NCBI GenBank assembly: GCA_022605955.1 | Contig: JAKCOZ010000007.1 | Span: 37,488,991 to 37,552,990 of the forward strand | Length of the DNA: 64,000 bases | Origin: Rallus limicola | Taxonomy: Eukaryota; Chordata; Aves; Gruiformes; Rallidae | Direction: 5' to 3' | In this document: positions 11,125 through 23,639 of the stretch, piece by piece | Layout: each line of letters opens with the position of its first letter | Position numbering within the stretch: the stretch's first letter is position 1 | Notes under the pieces: model-generated | The model's input: the letters and a program-made list of their open reading frames with translations, nothing else | Databases searched by the model: none | Told to the model about the DNA's origin: nothing | Position numbers and translations under genes: made by a program

Positions 11125-11255
11125 ACCTGATGCAAACTTTGGTTATCAACCGCCTCCAAACATGTGTGGGTTACAGGTGCCTCATCCTCAAGGTATAATA
11201 TTTGGCATGGGATGAATAGGTATTTTCCAGCAAAAACAATTCTATGATTCTATGC
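11125..11255 (+). mobile_element. Short CR1 3' end
   Basis: A decayed 3' terminus of CR1 in sense orientation. Diverged versions of the last ORF2 blocks (around 11150-11210) are followed by GGTATTTTCCAGC and the tail AATTCTATGATTCTATG at about 11237-11253. The segment also carries AG/GT signals that mimic an exon (11119-11192), but CR1 homology explains it. Only about 130 bases remain. Confidence 0.7.
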
Positions 11256-13654
11256 AAGAATGGGTTTTTGAAAAAGGCAGAAATACAGATAACTTCTGGG
11301 ATGCAAATTTCAGGGCTGTATCTAAATCCCACAGCCTTGATTCCCATCTCTTACTAGTGTAGTTTCATGGGAAGCTTTGTTGCCAGAGGCAAAAACTTCA
11401 TCCCACACTTTTAAGAGTAAAGACATAGAAAGGAACTGCAGCTTTTAGTACTGTCAGCAATTTTAACCTATGTCTATACTAGGAAATTAAATGGTGCTAG
11501 TTTCCATTCTCAGTAGGCATTTTGCCAAAGACCAATCTATTTTACTCACATGGCCACAGGCCATGCATGCACAGGTCCTATGCATATCTGACTTACAGGC
11601 ATAGGCAGCACCTCTAAGCCTAATTCCCTAAGGGGAAGGAAGCCTCCGATGGAGAGAGGAGGAAAGATGTTTTTTAATTTAACTTGTTTCATTTTCCCAC
11701 TCTTTTCTCCCACACTCTGTCATTTGTCTTCCAGCAAAGAGTTGCAATAGTTGTACAGCTAAATTCAAGGAAAAAAAATACAGTAGAAATGAACTAAGAC
11801 ATTAGAGTAGTAGATACGAAACAGTCTTTCTAACACATTGTTTTCTGTGAAGAGAATAGTTTCATCAATTCCTTAACACATATCTCAAATGGCTTTGATG
11901 GTTAATGTTTAATTTGCATCCATGATTTAATCTTAAGCAAAGAGGATAGTACTAAATACAGACTTAGTGCAGGAATTGAAAGGCAACTACAGTAAATCAT
12001 AGCCATAAACATCTCAGACTGATCAGCTCATTGCCCAGGTGGAAGTCAGGAGCAACTCCACTCTAAAGAACGCAGTCATACTGGATTAAAACTGGTGTAA
12101 AGAAAAGTAGTCTTGCAGTATAAGATGAAGTAACTTCAGATTTGGCAGTGAATTCTGATAAACATACTACAGTGCAGCTGTATATTAAATAACCAATTTA
12201 GAACAAAAACAAGCCGCTAATGCCTACATTTTTCTTCAAACTAATAGGTGGCTGAAATACAGAATTTCTGAAATAAATGTCAGGCAGTGTTAGGTTTGGA
12301 ATCACACTGTCTTCAGTTGCCTATAGTAAGAGTAGAAAATGAAGGAAAAATTGCCTTAGATTCATTGAAAAGGTATGCTTTTATGCAAAAGAGACATCAG
12401 ACCCTGAAATATTTATACAGAATTTAAAACATCTGTGCTGAGATCCATAAAGGTGTGTAGATACCTAACACCTGTTATACAACAATAAAGCCCAAACTGG
12501 GGAAGAGGGGGGAGGAGATTACAGGTGTATCGGAGTATATCCATGATATCCATGCCCTGAGCTATAGTTCTGTTTCACATGGAGACACAAAGAAGCCATG
12601 GAGCAGTGTAAAAGGTTTAGTCTGTACGCTCGGGGCACAACTCCACACTAGCCAAAAAAGTGTGAAGAGGCCTTGTCAGTCTTACCAAAAAGAACACAAA
12701 TCAGGCTTTCAGTCTCTGAGGTTCTGTTTTAACTGAAAACAAAGGAAATCAAGATAAATAAAAAATAAAGAAATTAAAATTTCCCTTGTTAGACATGAAA
12801 AAGTGAAAGACCCACAGAAAAAAAGTCTCTTTCCTTTCACATGTCTTCAGGGGGATTGGTTCTTTTTTGAGTCTTGGTCTTAACACTTTGAAGGATATAC
12901 ACTAAATTTTACGTTGTCTTCTATGAGAACACCTCTAAGTTTCAGCCATGATTACATCCTGGTAAGGTACGCATTTCTCCATGTGAAAATATCCACTATA
13001 CATGAAATGCATCAGTAAGACAAGACAAATGCAAACCTTCCTAACCTTTGCTCTGCCATGGCCTGTCAATCAGAAAGGAGAACATACATGCCCTCCAAAT
13101 AGAGCATTTAAATCATATTGCTAAAACAAGCTCCTCTGAGCTCTTCTCAGCATCTTAGCTCTGATGACAGTACCTTAATTTATGCAGAAGATGTCTTAAG
13201 ACAGCTCCTACATCTCTCAGTAGCACATAAACTATTAGAGTAGTCTTAATATGGACATCTTGTATCCATTCAATATAAGGTCTTCCAGTTCCTGAAGTAT
13301 ACTGCAACACTAGTCTGTTATGCAAAAGACAGCATAAATCTCAGATTCTTGGATTTAGGAATTTAGGATTAACTTTCTGGAGACAATTAGTACCTCTAGA
13401 AAGTAATGATCCAGCTTATATCAAGAAACAATTACCTATCTTATTTGAATATAAAAGGAGATTTGTTTGTCTGGGTTCCTAACCCCAAAGAAACAATGCA
13501 GGAATGCACACTCCATACAGTAGTAGGGCTCAATGGACTTTATCAGCCTTGCCTGAGCACATCACCTGCACCATCTGCCCATGGGACCAAGAACCCTGTT
13601 TAAATTTAGGCCTGGTCACCCAGTCTTTGTTTTTTCCTATGTTGTTGGTCCACC
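11256..13654. other. Unique AT-rich DNA
   Basis: No gene, RNA or repeat recognised in 2.4 kb. Frames at 13406-13686 are short and featureless. Confidence 0.55.
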
Positions 13655-14565
13655 TCTTTCACAGAATCACAGATATAACCAATTAGAAAGAAACACAGAA
13701 TCACAGAGTTGGAAGGGAACCTTTACATATTAATAGACATTAATGAGGTCACCCTGCAGTCTCTTTTCCAGGCTAAAGACACCCAGCTCCATTAACCTGT
13801 CCTTTTAAGGAGATGTTGTACTCCCTTAATCATCTTAGTCCAGCCCTGCGCTGGACTCTTGCCAGTAGTTCCCTGTCCTTCATGAACTGTGGGGCCCAGA
13901 ATTGGACTCAATATTCCAGATGCAGTGTCACCAGGGCAGAGTAGATGGGGAGAACGTTTCTTGACCTACTAACCCCTTCTAATACACCCCTGGAGGCCTT
14001 TGGCTTTCTTTACCATGAGGGCACATTGCTGGCTCATGGTTATCCTGCTGTCCACCAGGACCACCAGGTTCCTTTCCCCTGTACTGCTCTCCAACAGGTC
14101 TGTTCCCAGCCTATACTGGTACCTGGGTTTGTTCTGCCCCAGATGCAAGATTCTATACTTGCCCATGTTATATTTCATTAAATTTCTCCCTGCCCAATTC
14201 TCCAGCCTGTTCAGATCTTGATGGATGGCAGCATAGCCTTCTGGTGTGTTAGCCCCTCCTCCAAATTTTGTGTCGTCAGCAAACTTGCTGATGGTGTAAT
14301 TTATTCCCTCATCCAGGTTGCTGATTACTATACTGAATAGTAGTGATACCAGTACCGACCCTGAGGGACTCTGATAGATAGAGGCTAGACTGTCCCATTG
14401 ACCAAAACTCTCTGACTTCTTCAACCAGTTCACAATCCACCTCACTATTTGATGCTCCAGACCACACTTCCTCCGTTCAGCTGTGGGAAATGATGTAAAA
14501 TGCTTTACTGAAATCAAGGTAAACCACATCCACTGCCCTACCATCATTGCCCTACATTTTTGCAT
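13655..14565 (-). mobile_element. CR1 LINE, minus strand, with RT core and tail
   Basis: A CR1 copy in reverse orientation. Its tail, with repeats of CACAGAAT (reverse complement of ATTCTGTG), lies at 13658-13705, and its 5' truncation point is near 14565. After GTTGGAAGGGAACC there is an internal deletion near 13720-13740, because the 3' UTR jumps straight to a block that normally sits much further upstream (GAGGTCACCCTGCAG). The body then continues through the ORF2 C-terminal region into the reverse-transcriptase core. The phrasing differs from the copies at 39 or 61 kb, suggesting another CR1 subfamily. Confidence 0.93.
13969..14565 (-). pseudogene. CR1 reverse-transcriptase remnant, 198 codons, FADDT box kept
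   Basis: The longest open frame in the window. It covers the central and thumb region of a CR1 reverse transcriptase. A decayed motif-A area lies at residues 14-26, an eroded SGVPQGS-like motif B at about 65-72 (QSPSGSVL), FSIVISNLDEGI at 77-88, and the catalytic motif C FADDT at residues 95-99 with both aspartates present. NMGKYRILHLG, LVVLVDSR and MSQQCALMVKKA follow. The endonuclease and most of the fingers are missing and motif A has lost its usual YLDFSKAFD form, so it cannot be active. The open length is by luck or modest age rather than selection. Confidence 0.88.
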
Positions 14566-14965
14566 CTTAGCTCTGGCCCCTACCTCCTATATGGGCACTG
14601 GACCGATGCAGTAGGTAGATTGCCTCCTATGTAGGCCCTCTATGTGTGCCTTGTAACTCATCTCCAGTCCCACCTTTGTCCCTGCATCTTGGATATACCC
14701 TTGTTTTAGCCTTGTCTCCATTCCCATTTCTGGCTCCATTTCCTTTAGCTCATGAAAGTACTCTCTGGATGTATCCCAGCCCTGATCCATCACTTTCTGT
14801 GTCTGCCATTGCTGCTGGACCCTGTTACCAACACCTGGAGAATGCACCCCACAAATGAGGACAATGCAAGTTCTGGGGTCACATTTGACTCCTGGCTCCG
14901 TGTCCTTAGAGGGAGCAGCAAAACCGTGCTTTTTCCTGACAGGCAAAGCTTGATCTAAGGTGCAT
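14566..14965. repeat. Unidentified GC-richer block next to CR1
   Basis: Sequence composition changes sharply at the CR1 5' truncation point. The next 400 bases are rich in CTCCA, CCCAT and CCTG words (for example CTCATCTCCAGTCCC at about 14656 and CTTGTCTCCATTCCC at about 14712), suggesting a degenerate internally repeated element. A minus-strand frame at 14587-14946 (119 codons) and plus-strand frames at 14646-14958 have no recognised domain. It may be a piece of an LTR or another old repeat into which the CR1 inserted. I cannot name it. Confidence 0.35.
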
Positions 14966-15134
14966 ACATTTCTATATCCTGTGCTGAGTGTGGCAGGAAT
15001 GTGCGAGCTTTGATCTGAGAAGACCTTAGGTAGCTGCCTAGATGCTCAGATCCATCCAAATGGTGGTGAATTAGTGTCAGGAATATTACATATCTAAAGA
15101 AAATAGCCCCTAAAAATAGAGGAGTTAGAGCAAT

Positions 15135-15257
15135 GGTTAGGTGTGGTGCTTAAGCACATGTTTTAGTAGTGGATGGCAGGTAAGACTGACAGTTTCAATT
15201 GGTGATCTAAAGACTCCCTTCCAACCAAGACAATTCTATGATTCTGTGATTCTGTAT
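15135..15257 (+). mobile_element. CR1 3' UTR and tail scrap
   Basis: About 120 bases of CR1 3' UTR in sense orientation. The phrases TTTTAGTAGTGGATGGCAGG and GGTGATCTAAAGACTCCC lead into TTCCAACC and the tail ATTCTATGATTCTGTGATTCTG at 15233-15254. No coding part remains. Confidence 0.85.
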
Positions 15258-15399
15258 TTACAAGTGGTACAGGATAATACTAGATAAGTAATCTGTCTGA
15301 GCATCATCTATCACATAAGGAATGTCTTTCAGAAAGAAAGAAAGAAATTTGGTCCCTCATGTTACGTTTGTAGTTTTTGATAGAGAAATGGGGAGTTGC

Positions 15400-16134
15400 A
15401 TTCTCAGATTCTCAGAACAGTAGGAGTTGGAAGGGACCTCTGGAGATAATCTAGTCCAAACTCCCTGCTAAAGCAGGATCACCTAGAGCATGCACAGGAT
15501 TGTCTCCTAGCAAGTTTTGAATGTCTACAGAGAAGAAGATTCCACAACCTCTCTGGGCTGCTCGTTCCAGTGCACTGTCACCCTCAGAGTAAAGTTTTCC
15601 CTCGTATGAAATGGAACTTGTGTGTTCCAGTTTGTGCCCATTGCCCCTTGTCCCATCCCTGGGCACCACTGAGAAGTCTAGCCCCTTCTTCTAAACACCC
15701 ATCCTTTAGATATTTATGAGAATTGATAAGATTCCCCTCAGTCCTCTCTTCTCCAGGATAAACAGACTCAGGTCTCTCAGCCTTTCCTTACACATGAGAT
15801 GCTCCAGTACCCTAATCATCCCTGGAACCTTCCAATGGACTCTCTCCAGTAGTTCCCTGCCTTTCATGAACGGGGGAGCCCAGAACTGGACACAGTATTC
15901 CAGAGGGCAGAGTAGAGAGGAGGGATAACCACCCTCAACCTGTTGGCTACAATCTTCTTAGTGCACCCCAGGATACAACTGGCCTTCTTGTCCGTGGATA
16001 ACTTGCGGACAACCAGGACTCCCAGGTCTTTCTCTGCCAAGCTGCTTCCCAGCAGGTCAACCCCTAACATGTACTGGTGCCTGTGGTGATTCCTGCCTAG
16101 GTGCAGGGCCCTATATTTCCCCTTGTTGAACTAT
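15400..16134 (-). mobile_element. CR1 LINE, minus strand, 3' half
   Basis: A minus-strand CR1 with its tail at 15400-15420 (ATTCTCAGAA-type, eroded) and 3' UTR phrase GTTGGAAGGGACCTCTGG at 15427-15444. The ORF2 C-terminal region runs up to about 16134, where it is truncated. Open frames at 15451-15669 and 15864-16070 (minus) are ORF2 relics; the second contains [19 protein letters not shown], a recognised CR1 block. Frameshifts separate them. It has the CR1 type with the TAAAGCAGGATCACCTAGAG 3' UTR, a different subfamily from the copy at 39 kb. It sits 143 bp from a plus-strand CR1 scrap, part of a 2.5-kb insertion cluster. Confidence 0.93.
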
Positions 16135-16266
16135 TAGCTGCATTTGTACAGATTTTCATATTCACATATGAATTCACACCTATTTGTGACTGGAATTTTC
16201 AGTTTGAAGGGCAAAAGAAATATGGTACAAGTGACAGAATCTGATCTGATCTCTTTTTTCTCACAG

Positions 16267-16300
16267 CTGCTGAAGGAATTTGTAATGCAAAAGCCAAGAG
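16267..16300 (+). other. Candidate 34-base exon (unproven)
   Basis: The tract CTCTTTTTTCTCACAG ends at 16266 and AAGAG|GTAAAG occurs at 16300/16301, giving good acceptor and donor sites around a 34-base segment open in two frames (LLKEFVMQKPR or AEGICNAKAKR). I recognise neither peptide. The length is not a multiple of three, so it would need matching phases on both sides. It could equally be a chance pairing of signals. Confidence 0.12.
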
Positions 16301-19300
16301 GTAAAGCTGGTTGGTATATTTGAGATTCAGCATTTAGTGTGAAGCCTGCTTCCAGAACTGCTGTAATGATATGGGTGAATGTTGATTTCTATTAAATACA
16401 TTGCAAATATGTACAGCATGTTCTGTCCCTGGGAAGATGCCACTATGAAGAGATATTGCAGCTGAACTGCCAGAGAATTCAAGTGTGATGCGGAGGGGGA
16501 GGAGGAGGAAGGAAGGAAGGCACAAAGAACAAAATGTCCCCACAGCCACCCACAAAGACACACTCCTAGTGAGATATGAATCAGCAACAGCCAAGGAAGC
16601 CCTGACGCCTAAAGGGGATTATGTAAGAATCTGAGATAAGTGGTGTCACTAGCACCTTTGGGTATTTCTCAGGCATTTAACTGTGTCATCTAACCTGAGA
16701 ATAGATACCAGGAGCTGTACTCTAGTCTATAGAGAAAGCCAAGCAGCTGCTGAGGGTGATAACTTTAATAAGGAGCCTAGAGGAGACAGGCTTGTAAATT
16801 AAGAATCTCAGGTAAATGATTTTTGGCTCTGCTGAATGCCAGACTTAAGCCTAAATCTGCTGTTTTAACACTTTGTGAGCAGCTCTTTACTCCACGTTTT
16901 CATAGATCATGGTCTCCTTGGGAAAGTACAATATCTTCCCCATTCCACTATTCTGATCCAAAGGATAAATGTCAAAAGAATAATGAGAAGGCATATTACC
17001 ATAGTGATAAGACATTATAAGAATATTCATAAAACAAGAAATTGTAAACTCTGTGTCTGTGCTTTTACTGACACTGACCAAATAGGGACTAGTAGAGCAC
17101 TGAGACACAAGAATCAGCAATTTTCATTGTTGTCATCTACTCATCACTGTCAGTAGAGTCCAAACTGTATTCTCACACACTTGATATCTCTTAAAGCAGA
17201 TGTTCAACTTGGTTTATGAATATGATCCTTTGTAGATCTTTTCTTCCTGCACTGGGGACAGCCACAGTGATTCAACTATCAAATTTAAGTGCACACAAAA
17301 CCCATCATAACTAATAAATCAGAACTCTCAGAAGACAGTAGTAATTATGATATTCAACTGGCTGTTTTGAAGCCACATTAAGACTAAAAGATACTAGGTT
17401 GTGTACGATTTGGGCATCACTACCATAAAAGCACAGGGGGAACAACTTTCAGTAGTACTTCAGTTGCAAAATTACATTTTTGTTTTGGGATATTTAGCAT
17501 TCCCTTTGAGGAACACCAAACATCATCCCCTAGGTTCCACAGTTATCTATTCTGTGATTCTAGTTTGCTTCTGGACTTCTCTATACTCTTCTAAACTTTT
17601 CTCTGACAGTGGGCAGTATAGACTGGAATAGGAATGAGAGGAACAGAAATTAAAAGTAAGAAGTGTCAGGCTACTATTACTGGAATTTCTGTGCTCAAAA
17701 GTGGCACAGCCATTCAATTTCACTCTGTGATTTCAGGCTATGTGGAGCTCAGCCACAAGTACAGCTTCAGTAATTTTGTGGAAAAGAGAGTTACAGGGTT
17801 TATGACCAGGATGTATGGGATCATGGTTGCACTGTTGCACAGTGAGGATTGATGTCACTCGCCATCTGAGGCAGCCAATTACTGCAATATTTTTGGCAAT
17901 CTGTCAGGGGGGTCTTTAAGGAAATGAGCAAAATGATCCTTATGAAGACAAAAACCTGTATGCATGTGGGAGAATTTGCTTGAAAGAGACAAGTATGTGA
18001 CAAATTTTGGTAAAACACAGAGAAATTTGGTCAGAGACAGGGAACAGGAAGACAATACACAGGTGGAAAAGTCAAAAAAGAAGTCTTAAGAGAGTATCAC
18101 TTCACACAAGCAATACTATCTAATGTTATAAAAGGTGTGATATGAGTTTTTGCACAGTGTTCAGTCATAAGCTATATGTGTTGAATCATTATGTCAGCTA
18201 AATGACCTGAAAATCATTATACACTTGAAATGAGATATCTCAAAGACAGGGATTTCTCATTTATGATTGTCTATAGACACTGTCTTGTCAATGTGCAGAA
18301 AGGCTATATACAAATGGAGAGTGAGATGAAATCTTTAAACACAATAGGGAAGACAGAATTTATATTGTTTGATCTTTTACTCTCAGATTTTTTTTTAATT
18401 ATTATATACTTCAATTGCAAGACGTTAAAACTTCAGATTTATAATAAACTTCAGTGCTTTGTTTAGTTGTGTCCAAAGACTCATGAAGGAATGACACGAT
18501 GAAAGGAGATTTATTTTTTTTAATAAGTTTTCTCTTTATCAGGGTTCATATTAGCATTTTAGTAGTTGTCTTAGTGTGGATTTACTAGATATCTGGTAAA
18601 AGTAAGAAGTTTCCTGTTTTAATTTTATTGAATATCCAGTCTTAAAAGAGTGTTAAAGAAATTAAAAGCATCTGAAATGGCAAAAGATCTGTTGCAGTCA
18701 TTAGGCTGAAAATACTGAGATTTCTGGTATTTTCTTTTTCTGGAAGCATTTGTTTTCTGATCACTGCTCTAATTCCTAGCATATGACAGGTCAGACTATA
18801 ACCTTTCTCAGGTTTCCTGAAATCAGAGTGCTATGTATATACAGAGAGCATTTTTCTCTCTGCTTTTGTTGTTACCTACATATTCCTGGATCAATAACAA
18901 GGTCTGTGTGAAAGAGGAATTTCAAAGCTACTTAGAAGATTGGACACCCATTCCATTTTAGTTTTGAAATATATCTAGAGCTATTCACCATGGCTTCAGA
19001 ATCCACTGTAAATGCTCCCCTCTATACCACCCACACTCCATTTCTTGCAGTTTGCTATAATCTGGTGGGTAAAGCTCCCAAAAGTTGTGGAACAGCCTAT
19101 TTTGAGAGAACTTGTAAGCAGGAACACATTAATGGGTATCAGGTGCAGCTATGAATTTAATGAATGGTTTGTTGGAAATAACATTAAATAGCAACATCCG
19201 TCTGCAGATGAGCTCTGCAATGTCCTTATTTCAAGCCCAGGCAGATGGAGGATTTGCAACGCACTGTTTTCTGGTTCATGCAGCATTGCTTGCTTGTAAA

Positions 19301-22300
19301 TACATTTACAATTATGCTTGGAAATATCTGGAGCTTGACTGTCCATCCTTTTATTTTTTGCAGCTTCCTCTTCAAAGAAATGAGTGTAGAAATAATGTAA
19401 CATGTTTCATCATGAGAATTAAACTGGCTTAGGTTTTTGTCCTGCTCAAAAAAACCTGCACAACTTTTTTCTTTTTCTCTCTTAAACACCTTTAGCCTGG
19501 AGAATGGAACTGAAACAGACAGGTTCTTTTTTTTATTTTGTTATTGTTTTCTGATGTTAGAGAGAATCTGGAAGTTTCATATTTAGGAAACAAAAAGGGA
19601 AAATGCCACCAATAACTTCCTAACATATGAAGTCACATCATGCAGATCTTTCAGAGCTACAAAATAAATTTTTAATGTAAATATTAAAAAATATCCCAAT
19701 TTATTTCAGTTTTCAACCATTTGCAATCCAAATATGTACCACAATATTTATATATGGCTGTCCACTGCGGAAAGAAGAGGAGCAAACACCTTCCAAGGAA
19801 ATTATTTATATGGTCCACAAATAGATAGACCAGACTAACAGGTACTAGTTTTTTTCCTTCAGCCCTTCCCACAGACATGAAAGGAATTAATCCTGCACAT
19901 ACTGTGTGTGCTATAGCCTTTTTTTCCCCCTCAAATCAAATAAAAATTAAAAAAAAAAAACCAGACCAGAGGAAAAAGAAGAGCATATTGAATATTGATT
20001 TTTGTCTCAAATATAAGGAAGTCCATTTTGGGAATAGGTTAAAAAAGGATTGTTGATTAAGGATATCCTGATCCTAAATGACTTCCAAATGTTTCCAAAC
20101 AGTAACTGAACCAAGTTTAACCTCCTGTATATAGCTGTCCTGTCTCTTGCTTTAGATAGGAGAATTTAGACCAATTTTTGAAGGACCATGTTACTGAGTT
20201 GGTGGGACGAGGCTTCCCAGACATACAAAAGTAGTAGAAAGGTGTTAAAATGTTAATTGGTAAGATTATAATGGTTTAAACACAGAATGTAAAATATCTT
20301 TCTTTAAAGATCAGTTCCAGGTAGAAAAACTAGTCATTCCCACTCTCACTTCTACCATGTTAACATAGCTTTATTGACTTCAGAACTACACCCAGTAGAC
20401 AAATAACATAAATATATAACACTGTTGAAGTCAACAGGCCTCTGATGACTCATGTCAGTTGGAGTTGCAGTTTAGCTTGCTGTTAGCAGAATTTTCCAAA
20501 CTTGGAAACTCTTTCTCACATTTCTAGCAAAGTCAAAATAGGTCTTTGTGAAATAGCTGCAGCAAACAGTAAATGATGTATGAAATGAAATATCTCATCC
20601 ATCCCATACATGGAGAATGTGCAGAGGAAGCTTTGCTGCTTTCATCATGCAATTTCAAATGAACCCCTGATGCAGAACCATCATTTCTGTGGAGTACTGA
20701 GAAGATGGGGGTGATGCCGTCATTCTTATCTGCTCTCAGGTATGGCACTTCCATATAGAGAGATTCAGATTTTATCCCTCCCTCGTTTTATGTAATAAAT
20801 ACTGTCCTATATTCTATCAACTTCCATTGAGTTTGATGGGAGACTGCAGTGCGAAGATCTATTAATGTTTATATAAATATTATACATTATGGTTTTTCTT
20901 CATATACAACAAATCCTATCTCTTAGCACATGTCTACACTACATAGTGAAGTGATGTTAAAGATCTCTAAGCTTTTCATCAATAAGCTGACTTACCTAGT
21001 ATATTGACAATGAAATATTTTGGCTCAGGTTCTCAAAACCAGTACAGATTTACCAGTTTGGTGATGTGTCTGAGCTAATACTGCTTACTAGCAGCTCTGC
21101 ATCATGTTGCATTCGCATCCTGCAGAAGGTCTACATTTCACCTAAATTCCTCCATTTTGAAGTTAGATAACTGGCTCATGCAACTTTTCTAGGATTTTTC
21201 ACTAGGTCCAAATGGTAATTCATTTTAATGAATATTAATATCCCTCTGAATAGATTTTATGAGCTTTTTCAGAGTTGAAAGGACTGGTTTAAATAATTAT
21301 GATTCAGTAAAGTTAGGTATGGTGAATCTCACCTGAACAAAGAATTCACAGTGATTGTAAGATTTCTGCTGTGTAAAGCCACAAATACTAGAAAAGTCAA
21401 AGATGTTATTTTTGATTCTGCACCAAAAGAAAAATGAGTACAAATAAGTTCTGAAATTGAAAAAAATAATAATCTGCAGTGAGACTGGGGAAGCTTCTAA
21501 AAAGGAGCATTTGTTTCCTGACCAATTGGATTGCCATTGGATTTCCAAAATTTTGGTCATTTTTAGTGGCATGAAAATTTCATGTCCTAATATGTTGGGC
21601 AAATGAGCTATGCAGTATGCTTAGACTTTTGAAAACCTGGATCTACAGATGTTTGACTTTTTTGTTGGCATCTCTGCTATGACAACCATGCCTGACCCTC
21701 ACAGGATAGAAGTTTAAACTGTTCAGCTATTGTCTGCCTATCTCAGAAAGTTCTTCTGACTGTAATAACATGTATGAGCATGGATTAGTCTCTGTGGTGA
21801 CTACATGGGGACTGGTTTCCAGAAGGAATCAAGCAGTCAGCAAAGAATGTCATCTTCAGAGCATTTGTATTTAAGAATCTCTAAAATTCACAGTTTTGAT
21901 ATATCACATCTCTAAATTTCTAGCCTACTCTATTATTCATTTGACTGTGATGGTCTGCTTGGCAGAGACATGGCAGAAAATTTAGCCATGAGGCTTGGGG
22001 TGCTTCTGAGCTCTACGTTCTTCCTGAAGCTTTGTCAGAAACAGTTGGCTTGTCTCTGAAAGTTGGGTGATTTGATCACTCTTGGCAGTCACAGTTTCCC
22101 CGCCCCCTGTAGTTTGTTTTGTTCCAAGAATGCCAGGAAAATGTTCTTTCTTTTAGAAAATAGTCTTATCCTTGATGAATTCACAGTAAGATATCCTCAG
22201 AGGGCTTTACTGTCACCTTCTGTAGGTTAAAACAACAGGATGTCCCCCCTCTTCCTCCCCCTGACTTTGAAGAACTTCACAGTGGGTTGTGTTTTAAAGC

Positions 22301-23620
22301 TTTTGAGCTACAGGCTGTTATCTACATGCAGTCAGCATCATGCCAAAGAGCAGCATCTACAAACCTGGAAACTGTATTTGCTTTTTAGTAGAAGAGAATC
22401 AGCACGCAGAGTTATTAGATATCCTCATTCGCTACCACTCAGTAGGATATGTGAATGTGGCAGCTGTGCGGTGTAGACACATCCAAGTTAACAAGAAACT
22501 AGCTCGCTAACGCAGAAGCAATCATTTAGCCTGTCCAGTGCCCAAAGCCACATGATTTTATGTGCTCTTTGGTCCAGTCCACTTGGGTCACAAGGCAGTT
22601 AATTCCAAGAAGTTCATCTGTATTTTTACGGGATGATAGGTACAATGGTGCAGCTAAGATTTGTGACACTGGGTGAGAAACAGAAGATTTCATATCTCAT
22701 CACTTACTACCTCAAGAGTGGGATGGAGGGGTTGTAAAGCTGAAGCTGACATGAGCACTGTCTCAGCCAGCCAAAACCAGAGCTCCACAGAGGAGACAGC
22801 ATGGAGCTGAAGATTTCAGATGAGCATGAGGGAAATGCAGTGACACAGCATGAGCATGGGAAGCAACTAGTTCTCTTTCCCAACCCCCCAAAGCAAGCCA
22901 TAGCATTTGGGAGTTCGCAGGGGATTTGTCACACACCAAAGTTATCTTTTGATCATTTACCAGCTGAACCATAGTAACGTTTGTAGTGAACTGGATGTGC
23001 TTTAACTTTTCTTAAGCCTCTTTTACTGTATGTTAAAAGGTATGGAATTACATTTGCCACCTTTGTTTTTGAATGAAGATCCATCTTATGGGATTTGGAA
23101 GGAAGTTCCACTTGCTAACTAAAAATAGACTATGAGATATGGTAACTATGAGCAGAGAACAGATAAGCCCTGTCCTCCCATTCTTTTGTGATAATCATCT
23201 CCTGACCCAGGAGCATGAATATCACTTTCCAAACTTGTGTGTGCTTGAAGACATACACCTGGACACTGGTGCCAGCTCAGTGATGTCCTTGGAGCTCTTA
23301 CTCTTGATTAACATTCAATACCACCTCAAATACATACCCAAGAAGAGAGTAAAAATATAGATTACTTCTAATACCAAATACAGGACACTAATGCCTAATA
23401 TTATACAAGTCATCCAGGCACAGATAGAGGAGAAATAATACCTGGACATGTGCTCATGAGAAATGAGGGGGCAGGGGGAGTAAAGAAAGAGAGAGGGATA
23501 TTTTGGTTTTAAATTGCCATTTTCAGAGACATCGCCCCTACAGTCAAAGCATTAATCCAATTTGTCAATGTTTAGAGGCTGCAGAGGAAGTCAGAGCAAT
23601 CATATTTTTTTGGCTTAAAG

Positions 23621-23639
23621 AAAAAAAAAAAAAAAAAAA
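23621..23639. repeat. Poly(A) run of 19 in purine-rich stretch
   Basis: A homopolymer followed by GGAAAAGAGGGAAGAG. No retrogene body seen upstream. Confidence 0.85.

Noticed and set aside
11119..11192. Exon-like segment with TTCCACAG acceptor and AAG|GTATAA donor, open in two frames
   Set aside because: The segment aligns by eye with the CR1 ORF2 end and 3' UTR and leads straight into a CR1 octamer tail, so transposon homology explains it better than a host exon.
17540..17562. ATTCTGTGATTCTA, resembling a CR1 tail
   Set aside because: Only two octamer-like units and no convincing CR1 3' UTR upstream; too short to call.
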